Source: Chordicoccus furentiruminis
Lineage (GTDB): Bacteria > Bacillota > Clostridia > Lachnospirales > Lachnospiraceae
Length of the DNA stretch: 64,000 nucleotides
NCBI RefSeq assembly: GCF_019355395.1
Contig: NZ_CP048829.1
Location: 1,508,501 to 1,572,500, forward strand
Reading direction: 5' to 3'
Within the stretch, counting starts at the first letter, position 1. Each line of letters opens with the position of its first letter. This document shows, in pieces, positions 40,701 to 49,134 of the stretch. The notes below the pieces were generated by a model. The model searched no databases. It was given only the letters and a program-made list of their open reading frames with translations, and was not told the DNA's origin. A program made the position numbers and the translations under genes.

Positions 40701-42002
40701 TCAGGGTGCCATCGGCGCGCGCTCCGCTCCGGCCGGCAGCAGATCCGCAAGATCAAATACCAGCACCCTGTCGATGCAGAGTACCGGCTGGGCACGGTAG
40801 GCATAGGCTCCCGACTCAAAGAGACAGTAGAGCTGGCCGTCCGCCGCTTCGATCTGCTCCAGCTTCTGCGGAAAACGATGAATCACCTCAGAGTCACCGT
40901 CCCGGTACGAACGCTTCCCGTCCTCCAGCTCATGAATCTGGAGCACGGAATCGAACGGTCCGAAGGACTTGGACAGAAGAAGATAGCGGCCGCTGACGGC
41001 GACGGACTGTATTTCCCCGGATGTCGTCGCGCTGAAGTCGCTGGCCACGATTTCCAGCATCGACGAATAGGTCGCCTTCATCTCGCCTTTGAGTCCGCCG
41101 TCCTCCGTCATATGAAACCAGTCCAGCTGTGACAGTCCGCCGTACCGGTAGAGTCCCACCAGCAGCGAACCGTCACTGTAATTCATGTAGGAGTTCCTGA
41201 TAATCGTAGCCAGCGTATAGTTATGAATCGCGGTCAGCGTCCGGTCACGGCGAAGGTCATAGGCTTCGATGGCGTCCAGTGAATAGCAGACCGCCTTGGC
41301 CGCACCCAGCGTGCCGCCCGATACCCAGACATTCCGGTGCACCGGGTCATAGGCCAGTCCGCCTACATGTGCCATCGTCGGAAGTACAATCGTCTTGATG
41401 AGATTGCCGCTTGTGCGGTCCAGCATATACAGGACGGAATTATGCTGGTGCGCGTGACAGTACGCCGAGATGAAGAGATACTTCTCCGTCACGCACATCC
41501 CCTGCGGTGTCATCGAGGTGCAGATCGAAACCGAACGGAACTCTCCTCTGTAGGTTTCCGTGGCCCGCAGTCCGGGTATCACGTAGGTGCGGCGCAGATG
41601 ACCCGCCAGTCCGGGAAATGCAGCCGCCATCGCCCGCCTCATGCCCAGCTCCGTCCGGTAGCGCAGCGGCGCTGCACTGGTGGTTCTCCACTGTGTGTCC
41701 GGCTCTCCCATCGACCGGAGAACGAACGCGTAGAGAAGATAGAAAAGACAGACCAGGATAAAAGAAGCGTAACCGATCCGAACAGCCCGGCGGCGCAGCC
41801 GGAAGGCTTCCGCCGGCGTCCGTTCCCGCCTCCCGCACCTTGAAAGGCGCGGCTCCTCCTGCGGTTCGCCGACCTTCCGGCCCCCGCATCCGGACCGGCG
41901 CGGTCCGTTCGCCTGTTCTCCGGCGTCCCGTCTCCCGCGTCCGCGTCTGCGCAGAAATCCGTTTCTTTTACCGCCTCTCCGGCCTCCTCTGCCTGTCCGC
42001 AA
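40701..42002 (-). CDS. Membrane-anchored propeller-like protein of unknown function
   Basis: A 433-residue protein. An Arg/Gly-rich cytoplasmic N-terminus (about 1-75) leads to one membrane segment ('ASFILVCLFYLLYAFVL', about 79-95); the outer part (about 150-420) has repeated blades such as 'SVLYMLDRTSGNLIKTIVLP', 'VGGLAYDPVHRNVWVSGG' and 'IQSVAVSGRYLLLSKSFG', typical of a six- or seven-bladed propeller. No catalytic motif is seen. The frame starts with TTG at 42002, with AAGGAAGG 8 bases upstream; a stretch of the arginine-rich region may be untranslated if a later start is used. Stands alone beside recQ. Confidence 0.55.
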   Translation of the reverse strand: MRTGRGGRRGGKRNGFLRRRGRGRRDAGEQANGPRRSGCGGRKVGEPQEEPRLSRCGRRERTPAEAFRLRRRAVRIGYASFILVCLFYLLYAFVLRSMGEPDTQWRTTSAAPLRYRTELGMRRAMAAAFPGLAGHLRRTYVIPGLRATETYRGEFRSVSICTSMTPQGMCVTEKYLFISAYCHAHQHNSVLYMLDRTSGNLIKTIVLPTMAHVGGLAYDPVHRNVWVSGGTLGAAKAVCYSLDAIEAYDLRRDRTLTAIHNYTLATIIRNSYMNYSDGSLLVGLYRYGGLSQLDWFHMTEDGGLKGEMKATYSSMLEIVASDFSATTSGEIQSVAVSGRYLLLSKSFGPFDSVLQIHELEDGKRSYRDGDSEVIHRFPQKLEQIEAADGQLYCLFESGAYAYRAQPVLCIDRVLVFDLADLLPAGAERAPMAP

Positions 42003-42068
42003 GCTGCATTCCTTCCTTTAGTCCCGTATCATCATGATGTTTTCATCATAGCACACAAGGAGACGGCT

Positions 42069-43520
42069 ATGGACCAAAAACTCGCTGTTCTCAACCGCTG
42101 GTTCGGTTATTCCTCCTTCCGCCCCGGTCAGGACCGCCTGATCGACGCGATTCTCGCCGGCCGGGACGTTCTCGGCATCCTTCCGACCGGTGGCGGAAAA
42201 TCTCTCTGCTATCAGGTTCCCGCCATGATGCTCCCCGGTCTCACGCTGGTGATATCCCCGCTTCTTTCCCTGATGGCGGATCAGGTCAGCCGGCTGAGCA
42301 GCCGGGGGATCCCCGCGGCGGCTCTGACCTCCGATCAGACGCCATCCCGGCGCCGCTTCATCCTGCGTGAAGCCGCAGCCGGCCAGCTCCGTCTGCTCTA
42401 TCTTTCCCCCGAACGGCTGGAGCATACGGAATTCCTTTCTTTTCTTCCTTCGCTTTCCATCTCACTCGTCGCAATCGACGAGGCGCACTGCATCTCCCAG
42501 TGGGGTCCCGAGTTTCGTCCGGCTTACCGCCGGATCCCCGCTTTTCTTTCGCGTCTGACGCCCCGTCCTGTAACAGCGGCCTTCACCGCCACCGCCACGC
42601 CCGAGGTCCGCGCGGACATCATCGAGGCCGCCGGCCTGATTCATCCCTTCTGCCTGACAAGCGGCTTCGACCGGCCGAATCTCTACTACGAGGTGCGTCA
42701 TGTAAGAGACAAGAGATCGGAGCTCCTTGCGCTTCTCCGGCACTACCGCGGATTCACCGGCATTGTGTACTGCCAGACCCGTGCCTCTGTGGACGCCGTC
42801 GCAAAATTTCTCCTTCGGCACCGGATCCCGGCGGCTGCCTTCCACGCCGGACTGTCCGCCTCCGTACGCACCGGTGCGCTGAAAAGCTGGCTCACGGACA
42901 GCGTCACGGTGATGGTGGCGACCAACGCCTTCGGCATGGGGATCGACAAGCCTGACGTCCGGTATGTGATTCACTACAGTCTTCCCTGCGATCCGGAAAG
43001 CTACTATCAGGAAGCCGGGCGGGCCGGCCGGGACGGTCTGCCCGCCGACTGCATCCTTCTCGTATCGCCCCGGGATGTCGCGATCGTGCGCTTCTTCATC
43101 GCCCGGACTGCCTCGCCCGCTCTACGGGCACTGATGGAGCGCCGGCTGTCCGCCATGCGCTCCTACGCCTCGGGCTCCCGCTGCCTGCGCGCCTCCCTGC
43201 TGACCTATTTCGGCGAACACGCGGGAAGATGGTGCGGCGCCTGCTCCGTCTGCCTTCGGACGGGTCCCTTTCGCGTCCGGGTGCCGACCGGTCAGGAAGA
43301 CCCGGATCTCTATGCTGCTCTCCTCTCTATCCGCAAAAATATGGCGGCACAGCGCGGCCAGCCAGCCTGTCGGATTCTTTCCGATCGGGCGCTGCATGAT
43401 CTTGCCGTACAGCGGCCGCTCAGCCGCAGCGAAATGGCCGCCATAGAAGGGATCGGACTGATCCGGACTCTCCGGTCTGGCAATGCATTCCTCGAGGAGA
43501 TCCGCGCGCACACGGAGTAA
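42069..43520 (+). CDS. recQ: ATP-dependent DNA helicase RecQ
   Basis: A 483-residue 3'-5' helicase for recombination and repair. Motif 0 'FGYSSFRPGQ', Walker A 'LPTGGGKSLCYQVPA', Walker B 'LVAIDEAHCISQWG', 'FTATATPEV' and motifs IV-VI ('VYCQTRASVDAVAKFL', 'ATNAFGMGIDKPDVRYVIH', 'YYQEAGRAGRDG') are in order. The zinc cysteines 'CLRASLLTYFGE..WCGACSVC' follow. The winged helix seems absent; about 60 C-terminal residues could be a degenerate HRDC. In the aromatic loop the usual 'QWGHDFRP' is 'QWGPEFRP'. AAGGAG precedes the ATG. Confidence 0.93.
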   Translation: MDQKLAVLNRWFGYSSFRPGQDRLIDAILAGRDVLGILPTGGGKSLCYQVPAMMLPGLTLVISPLLSLMADQVSRLSSRGIPAAALTSDQTPSRRRFILREAAAGQLRLLYLSPERLEHTEFLSFLPSLSISLVAIDEAHCISQWGPEFRPAYRRIPAFLSRLTPRPVTAAFTATATPEVRADIIEAAGLIHPFCLTSGFDRPNLYYEVRHVRDKRSELLALLRHYRGFTGIVYCQTRASVDAVAKFLLRHRIPAAAFHAGLSASVRTGALKSWLTDSVTVMVATNAFGMGIDKPDVRYVIHYSLPCDPESYYQEAGRAGRDGLPADCILLVSPRDVAIVRFFIARTASPALRALMERRLSAMRSYASGSRCLRASLLTYFGEHAGRWCGACSVCLRTGPFRVRVPTGQEDPDLYAALLSIRKNMAAQRGQPACRILSDRALHDLAVQRPLSRSEMAAIEGIGLIRTLRSGNAFLEEIRAHTE

Positions 43521-43591
43521 AAACACGCCTGTTTCCAGTCCGTAAATTTTGCACAATATACGGTTTTCTTCGGGCGTTTTTCTGTAAATTA

Positions 43592-43600
43592 TGGTACAAT
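43592..43600 (+). promoter_or_regulatory. Extended -10 promoter before the kinase-like gene
   Basis: TGGTACAAT, an extended -10 element, about 97 bases before the start at 43697. No -35 box is evident. Confidence 0.35.
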
Positions 43601-43696
43601 ACAGACAGAAGCAGAATATGTCGGCGAGCCGGCATCATACCGGAGCGGCGGCGCTGACGCGCCGCCGGACAGAAGCTCAGAAAGGGGGCTTATGAC

Positions 43697-44311
43697 ATGA
43701 GGCTCACGAAAAAAGTGCAGATCTGCATCGGACGGGAATACGGAAGCGGCGGACACGCCGTGGCGGAAAAACTCGGCAGGGATCTGAATATCAACGTATA
43801 CGACAAGAACCTGATCAGCATGATCGCAAAAAAGCACGAACTCGATGAGAACACGCTGCATGACTCGGACGAACGGCTGGCCAATCCCTTCTTCGAGCCG
43901 TATTCTCCGTACGGAGTCGAGACCGGGACGATCTCGGAACGTCTCTACATGCTGCAGGCGGAAATTATCCGCGAGGAGGCCGCCAAAGGATCGTCCGTTT
44001 TTGTCGGCCGCTGCGCCAATGACATCCTGCGGAACGAGCCGAACCTGGTCAGTCTCTTCATCTATGCGCCGAAGCCGTACCGGATCGAACGGATCATGCG
44101 GATCGAGGATATTCACGACTCGTCCGCGGCTGAAAAGATCATCAAGCGGGCGGATAAAACCCGCCGCGCCTACTATCAGTTCTATACCGACAAGCGCTGG
44201 GGCACCTCCGAAGGGATGGACCTGCTTCTCAACAGCGCGTCACTCGGCGTGGACGGCTGCGTCAAAGCCATTGAGCACTATCTGGTGCTCAGAGGGATGG
44301 CGGAGGAATAA
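43697..44311 (+). CDS. Cytidylate kinase-like family protein
   Basis: A 204-residue P-loop protein. 'QICIGREYGSGGHAVAEKLGRDL' (in overlapping parts) is the nucleotide loop of the cytidylate_kin2 family; 'SSVFVGRCANDIL' and 'RADKTRRAYYQFYTDKRWG' (lid and catalytic arginines) also fit. These proteins are common in Firmicutes next to unrelated genes, and most have no proven substrate; CMP or dCMP phosphorylation is assumed. AAGGGGG precedes the ATG. Transcribed singly. Confidence 0.85.
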   Translation: MRLTKKVQICIGREYGSGGHAVAEKLGRDLNINVYDKNLISMIAKKHELDENTLHDSDERLANPFFEPYSPYGVETGTISERLYMLQAEIIREEAAKGSSVFVGRCANDILRNEPNLVSLFIYAPKPYRIERIMRIEDIHDSSAAEKIIKRADKTRRAYYQFYTDKRWGTSEGMDLLLNSASLGVDGCVKAIEHYLVLRGMAEE

Positions 44312-44340
44312 GACCAAGACCGGCATCAGCAGAGAAAAGG

Positions 44341-44371
44341 AAGGGGATCGGCTGTCGGAGCCGGTCCCCTG
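44341..44371 (-). terminator. Terminator between the kinase-like gene and rsmI
   Basis: AGGGGATCGGCT and AGCCGGTCCCCT form a 12-bp stem with one G-T pair. The T-rich tail (TTCCTTTTC) is on the minus strand, so it mainly ends the rsmI operon. Confidence 0.6.
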
Positions 44372-44385
44372 TGTTCATCCTGATC

Positions 44386-45252
44386 TCATATATGAGCGGT
44401 CCGGTCATCGTTCTCCAGCATCGCCGCGTAGATGTCCCGCTTCGTTACGCTCCGGTCCTTTGCGGCCGCCTTCATCGCGTCCTTGCGCGAAAGTCCCTGT
44501 GCCTCATAGTGCGCCACATGCTCCGGGATCGTCAGCGACTCCCAAGCCGCAGCTCTTTCTCTGGCCGCCTGCTCCGGACTCTTCCCGTCGATCACGAGCA
44601 CATACTCACCGCGCGGATCCGACGTCCCGAAGCGGAGGCAGGCCTCTGAAAGCGCCATCCGCTCAACCTCCTCGAACTTTTTCGTCAACTCTCTGGCGAG
44701 CGCGACGGAGCGGTCCTCCCCCAGCGCATCCTTCAGCTCTGAAAGCGTTTTCCGAAGCCGATGCGGCGCCTCGTAGAGGATAATGGTCCTGGTCTCACCC
44801 TTCAGACGGGCCAGCGCTTCCTTCTTCTCTTTTGTTTCCTGAGGCAGAAAGCCCTCGAAGACAAAGCGTCTCGTGTCCGCCCCGGAGAGCGCCAGCGCCG
44901 TCACACACGCGCTGGGACCCGGCACGGCTGTCACCGGAATATGGCTGTCCCGGCATTTTCTCACGAGAATCTCTCCCGGATCCGAGATCGCCGGCATGCC
45001 GGCATCGGTGATCAGCGCGACCGACTCCCCTGACAGGAGACGGCCGACAAGTGCATTTCCCTTCTCTTCCTCGTTGAATTTATGGTAGCTTGTGAGCGGC
45101 GTCGTGATCTCATAGGCGTCCAGCAGACGCCGCGATGTCCGCGTATCCTCCGCGGCGATAAGGTCCGCCTCTTTCAGCACGCGGACAGCCCGCATGCTGA
45201 TATCCTCAAGGTTTCCGATCGGCGTTCCGACAAGATAAAGTGTCCCTGCCAT
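44386..45252 (-). CDS. rsmI: 16S rRNA 2'-O-ribose C1402 methyltransferase
   Basis: A 288-residue SAM enzyme that methylates the ribose of C1402 in the decoding centre. 'GTLYLVGTPIGNLEDISMRAV' (in overlapping parts), 'AAEDTRTSRRLL', 'ALITDAGMPAISDPG' and 'AVPGPSACVTALALSG' are family signatures. The C-terminal domain contains 'GLSRKDAMKAAAKDRSVTKRDIYAAML' (in overlapping parts), a helical RNA-binding end. Its start lies 47 bases inside trmN6, so translation is coupled in the operon holB-ricT-trmN6-rsmI. Last gene of that operon. Confidence 0.94.
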   Translation of the reverse strand: MAGTLYLVGTPIGNLEDISMRAVRVLKEADLIAAEDTRTSRRLLDAYEITTPLTSYHKFNEEEKGNALVGRLLSGESVALITDAGMPAISDPGEILVRKCRDSHIPVTAVPGPSACVTALALSGADTRRFVFEGFLPQETKEKKEALARLKGETRTIILYEAPHRLRKTLSELKDALGEDRSVALARELTKKFEEVERMALSEACLRFGTSDPRGEYVLVIDGKSPEQAARERAAAWESLTIPEHVAHYEAQGLSRKDAMKAAAKDRSVTKRDIYAAMLENDDRTAHI

Positions 45253-45994
45253 AGATCCTCAGCAATTCCTCCGTATACGTATGATCCTGAGCATAGATCA
45301 CCAGCGGCGGGCCGACCTTGAGATGCGGCCGGCCGCCGCGAGACGCCTCCAGAAGCACCATGGCCGGCTCTGCGTCCGCACGGGGATGAACGAAGCGGAG
45401 CCGCTTCGGCTCCAGTCCCGACGCCTGCAGCTCCCGGAAAATCTCCGGCAGTCGGAAGGGCCTGTGGATCATCGCAAACCGGCCGCCCGGCACAAGAAGG
45501 CGCGCCGCCTGTGAGACGACGTCATGCAGCGTACAGCGCAGTTCCGTCCTCGCCAGCGCCTTCGCCGGATTCGTCCCGATCAGACCGTCCGCCGCAGCCA
45601 TATACGGCGGGTTCGACACAACCAGCGTGGCGCATCCGGCACCCAGCCGTTCCCCGGCGGTCCGGATGTCGCCGTTGACAATGGAGATCGAATCATCCGT
45701 CCCGTTGTCCCGGACTGACCGGCGTGCGATCTCGGCGGCCCTCTCCTGCAGCTCAAGTCCCGTGATCGTCACCCTCAGCTTCCTCTTCCGGGCCTCCGCC
45801 AGCAGGATCAGAGGGATCGGCGCGAATCCGGTTCCCAGATCCACGATCCGGTCTCCGTCTTTGAGCGCCGGATAGTGGGCCAGCAGGACGGCGTCCACAC
45901 CGAAGCAGAACATGGAGGGATCCTGCCAGATCCGAAAACCGTTTTCAAGATCGTCCAGCCGCAGTTCTCCCGTCTTACCCGGCATGGCTGTCAT
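45206..45994 (-). CDS. trmN6: tRNA1(Val) adenine-N6 methyltransferase-like protein
   Basis: A 262-residue class I methyltransferase. 'DAVLLAHYPALKDGDRIVDLGTGFAPIPLIL' (in overlapping parts) holds the SAM-binding glycine motif, and 'LVVSNPPYMA' is the NPPY catalytic motif for N6-adenine methylation. In E. coli TrmN6 modifies A37 of tRNA-Val; the RNA target here is assumed. The start at 45994 (or 45985) overlaps the ricT stop by about 20 bases. This gene order is widely conserved in Firmicutes. Confidence 0.9.
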   Translation of the reverse strand: MTAMPGKTGELRLDDLENGFRIWQDPSMFCFGVDAVLLAHYPALKDGDRIVDLGTGFAPIPLILLAEARKRKLRVTITGLELQERAAEIARRSVRDNGTDDSISIVNGDIRTAGERLGAGCATLVVSNPPYMAAADGLIGTNPAKALARTELRCTLHDVVSQAARLLVPGGRFAMIHRPFRLPEIFRELQASGLEPKRLRFVHPRADAEPAMVLLEASRGGRPHLKVGPPLVIYAQDHTYTEELLRIYGRDTLSCRNADRKP

Positions 45995-47300
45995 TCGGTT
46001 CCGGCTGTACCGGAACAGCCGCTTCCGGCTTCTTCACCGCGCCTTCCGCGCTCTGCGCCGCTGCCTTCCGCGGCGCCTCTTCCTGACTCCGGGCGGCCGT
46101 TTCCGCCGGGCGGCCTGCCGTATTCTCTGTATATCCTGCGGCTTCCTGGACGGCGCCTTCGGGCTTCGGTCCTTTGCGGCGGCGCCTCCTTCTGCGCTTC
46201 CTGTGCTCCGGATCCTGTATCGCGGACTCCGCCGGATCCGCGGCGCAGCCCTCCGGGCGCGCGCCGCCGTCCGCAGCGTCCGTCCGGATCTCTGGCGTCC
46301 CTTCCTCCGGCCGGACCGGACGGCGGCGCCGTCTCGTATCCTCCTTCAGCGGCGCGGCCTCATCTGTCTTCCTGTCAGTTCCGTCGTTCCGGCGGCCGCG
46401 GAGCGGTTTTGCCTCCGCCTTCCTGCCTTCGCTCTTCCCTCTCTCCTTCGGCGCGCCCGGCTGCGCGTTTCTCGGCCTCTTTGACTTCGGGATGAAGGTG
46501 ATATCCTTCACATCAAATTCCCGGAGCTCCTTCTCGTCGTTGCCCAGATCCACGACGACCTTCACGCTCTGGCGGAGAATATTCACCGACTGCACGTCTC
46601 CGTGAAGGCCGTCCGGCGTCGTCACGTAATCTCCCTTGCCCGGCATTCCCTTGTTAAGATAAGCATATGTGTCCGCTTCGTTCTTGAGACAGCACATCAG
46701 CCGGCCGCAGATCCCCGAGATCTTCGTCGGATTCAGCGAAAGATTCTGGTCCTTCGCCATCTTGATGGAAACCGGGGCAAAGTCGGTCAGCCATGTATGG
46801 CAGCAGAGCGGACGTCCGCAGCTCCCGATGCCGCCCAGCAGCTTTGTCTCATCCCTCACCCCGATCTGACGGAGCTCGATTCTTGTCCGGAAAATGCTGG
46901 CCAGATCCTTCACAAGATCACGGAAATCGATCCGGCCGTCAGCCGTGAAGTAAAAGAGAACCTTGCTGTTGTCGAAGGTATATTCCGCTTCGATCAGTTT
47001 CATCTCGAGACCATGCTCCGCGATCTTCTTCTTGCAGATCTGGTAGGCCTCCTTCTCCTTTTCACGGTTCGTCCGCTCGCGTTCGTCGTCGTCCTCCGTT
47101 GCCATCCGGATCACCGGCTTCAGCGGCAGCGTGACCTTATCCTCGGCGATCTCCGTCGGGCTCAGCACCACCGTCCCGTACTCGATCCCGCGCGCCGTTT
47201 CCACGATGACATGATCGTGGTAACGGATGCTGTAATCCAGCGGATCAAAGTAATAGACCTTGCCGAGATTTCTGAATTTCACACCAATAATAACAGGCAT
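45975..47300 (-). CDS. ricT: PSP1-domain protein RicT with long disordered tail
   Basis: A 441-residue protein. The first 270 residues are the PSP1/RicT (YaaT) core, which with RicA and RicF forms an iron-sulfur complex controlling RNase Y and sporulation in Bacillus. The conserved cysteines are in 'GGIGSCGRPLCCHTW' (about 160-174) and 'GICGRLMCCLKNE' (about 195-207). Residues 275-441 are a low-complexity tail rich in Arg, Lys, Glu, Ala and Pro, with no homology to RicT of Bacillus (275 residues). Between holB (10-base gap) and trmN6 (overlap). Confidence 0.92.
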   Translation of the reverse strand: MPVIIGVKFRNLGKVYYFDPLDYSIRYHDHVIVETARGIEYGTVVLSPTEIAEDKVTLPLKPVIRMATEDDDERERTNREKEKEAYQICKKKIAEHGLEMKLIEAEYTFDNSKVLFYFTADGRIDFRDLVKDLASIFRTRIELRQIGVRDETKLLGGIGSCGRPLCCHTWLTDFAPVSIKMAKDQNLSLNPTKISGICGRLMCCLKNEADTYAYLNKGMPGKGDYVTTPDGLHGDVQSVNILRQSVKVVVDLGNDEKELREFDVKDITFIPKSKRPRNAQPGAPKERGKSEGRKAEAKPLRGRRNDGTDRKTDEAAPLKEDTRRRRRPVRPEEGTPEIRTDAADGGARPEGCAADPAESAIQDPEHRKRRRRRRRKGPKPEGAVQEAAGYTENTAGRPAETAARSQEEAPRKAAAQSAEGAVKKPEAAVPVQPEPNDSHAG

Positions 47301-47310
47301 AGGGCCTCCT

Positions 47311-48330
47311 TTATTTCAAATCGCCCTTCAGCGCATCCTGAAGGACAAACAGCAGATTTTCCAGTGTCGCTTCCGCGTTCACGTTTCCCCGGATCCGCAC
47401 GCGGGCTTCATCCAGCGCGTCAAACACGGCATACAGGGCTCCGGGGAACACGCGTCCTGCCGCCTCCCGGATGGTATCGTTCTCTCCGCGGAACACCAGA
47501 CGGCTGTCGTCTCCGGTTGCCTGATACAGAAACAGGTCGCGGAAGTAGAGCAGCATGATGTCGAATACGTCCGGCAAATCATCCTTCTCCTCTTTCAGGC
47601 TTTTTACCGCATCGCAGAGAGCGGCTGCGTCCATCTGATACAGATTCTTCAGCAATGTCAGCACTTCGGTCCGGCGCTCGGATGCGGCCGCGTCCGTTGC
47701 CTCTTCACGGGCTTTCCCGATATTTCCCTGAGCAAAAGCCGTGATCACCCGCGCCTCATAATCCGGAAGACGGAGCTCCCGCTCCAGATACTCCGAGACG
47801 AGACGGTCCTCCACCGGAAGCAGCGTCAGCTTCACGCAGCGGGATAGAATTGTCGGGAGCATAGCCTCCTGCGCAGCTGTCAGAAGAAGAAAAACCGCGT
47901 AGGACGGCGGTTCCTCGATCGTCTTCAGCAAAGCGTTCTGTGCCTGCGGATTCATCTTCTCGGCGTCCGGAATGAGGTAGATCTTCCGTCCTCCCTCATA
48001 GGGAAGGATATCCGCCGTATTTACCACCTGCGTCCGGATTTCATCGACCGTGATCACGCCGGGCTTTTCATGCGTGACGGTGATCACATCCGGGTGGTTG
48101 TGATCCAGAATTTTTCTGCAGCTCGGGCATTGTCCGCAGGCGTCCGGTCCCTCCTCCGGCTTCGCGCACATCAGAGTCAGCGTAAACGCCTCCGCGACGG
48201 TCCGTTTTCCTGATCCGGCTTCTCCTGCGATCAGATAAGCCTGACTCACCCGGTCCGAGGCGATCGCCCGCTGAAGATGCGTCACCACACCGCTGTGGCC
48301 GATCACTGACCTGAATCCGGTTCCCGCCAA
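47311..48330 (-). CDS. holB: DNA polymerase III delta' subunit
   Basis: A 339-residue clamp-loader subunit. 'VIGHSGVVTHLQRAIASDRV' (in overlapping parts), a P-loop-like 'GEAGSGKRTVAEAF', the four zinc cysteines in 'CAKPEEGPDACGQCPSC', and 'NALLKTIEEPPSYAVFLLLT' (sensor region) are visible. It loads the sliding clamp with tau and delta. First gene of the ricT operon; the start at 48330 follows GGAGGGAACGG. C-terminal helical domain is complete. Confidence 0.93.
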   Translation of the reverse strand: MAGTGFRSVIGHSGVVTHLQRAIASDRVSQAYLIAGEAGSGKRTVAEAFTLTLMCAKPEEGPDACGQCPSCRKILDHNHPDVITVTHEKPGVITVDEIRTQVVNTADILPYEGGRKIYLIPDAEKMNPQAQNALLKTIEEPPSYAVFLLLTAAQEAMLPTILSRCVKLTLLPVEDRLVSEYLERELRLPDYEARVITAFAQGNIGKAREEATDAAASERRTEVLTLLKNLYQMDAAALCDAVKSLKEEKDDLPDVFDIMLLYFRDLFLYQATGDDSRLVFRGENDTIREAAGRVFPGALYAVFDALDEARVRIRGNVNAEATLENLLFVLQDALKGDLK

Positions 48331-48561
48331 CCGTTCCCTCCTTTACATGCATGTCCATTCCGACCTGACAGCTTATCATACAACAAAAGAGCGCCGGATG
48401 TCCATTTTCAGGGGAAGATCGAACCGGGAGAACAAAAAATCGCATCTGCCCGTCTTTCCGGCAGAATCCCGGAATCATAAAATGGAGACGGAAATGAACC
48501 ATCCGTCCCGCCCGCGGCTCTTATAGGCAGATGCATCAATAAAGAAGAAAGGAAGAAACCG

Positions 48562-49134
48562 GTGGTGAATGATGTTGAAGGAATGAAGGCGGACAGGGAT
48601 CTGTTCGAGAAGCTGTACCAGGAATACCATCTGATGCTCTTCCGGAGCGCCTATCTGATGACGGGCAGCCGGTATGACGCGGAAGACATCACCCAGGATA
48701 CCTTCATCACAGCCGTACAGCATATCGGAGAGCTTCGCGATCCGTCAAAGGTCCGGACCTGGCTTTATCGGATCATGACCAATCTGGCTCACAGAAAATA
48801 CGCCAGAGGCGTCCGGGAAACCGCCAGCGATGACGTGACGGAACTGGCCGACGCGGACCCGGAAAGCGGCAATCCTCTGGATCCGCTGCCCGGCACGGCG
48901 CAGCGTCTTGACCTTGAGAACGCCCTGATGCAACTGGACCCCAGGCGCAGGGACGTGATGGTGCTCTACTACTACAACGGACTGTCCGTTCATGAGATCG
49001 CCCGGATCTGCGGCTGTCTGGAGGGCACAGTGAAATCAAGGCTGTACAAAGGCCGTAAAGAACTGAAATCGATGCTGGCTCCCGATGAAGAGCCGCACGA
49101 AGGAAAAGAAAGGAAGGTGCCTCAGCATGCGTAA
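48562..49134 (+). CDS. ECF-type RNA polymerase sigma factor
   Basis: A 190-residue group IV sigma factor. Region 2: 'LFEKLYQEYHLMLFRSAYLM', 'YDAEDITQDTFITAVQHI' and 'VRTWLYRIMTNLAHRKYAR'. Region 4: 'ALMQLDPRRRDVMVLYYYNGLSVHEIARI' (in overlapping parts) and 'GTVKSRLYKGRKELKSML'. It starts with GTG at 48562 behind AAAGGAAG; a second GTG follows. The stop overlaps the next gene by 8 bases, so it is coupled to its probable anti-sigma factor. Target promoters are not known. Confidence 0.92.
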   Translation: MVNDVEGMKADRDLFEKLYQEYHLMLFRSAYLMTGSRYDAEDITQDTFITAVQHIGELRDPSKVRTWLYRIMTNLAHRKYARGVRETASDDVTELADADPESGNPLDPLPGTAQRLDLENALMQLDPRRRDVMVLYYYNGLSVHEIARICGCLEGTVKSRLYKGRKELKSMLAPDEEPHEGKERKVPQHA

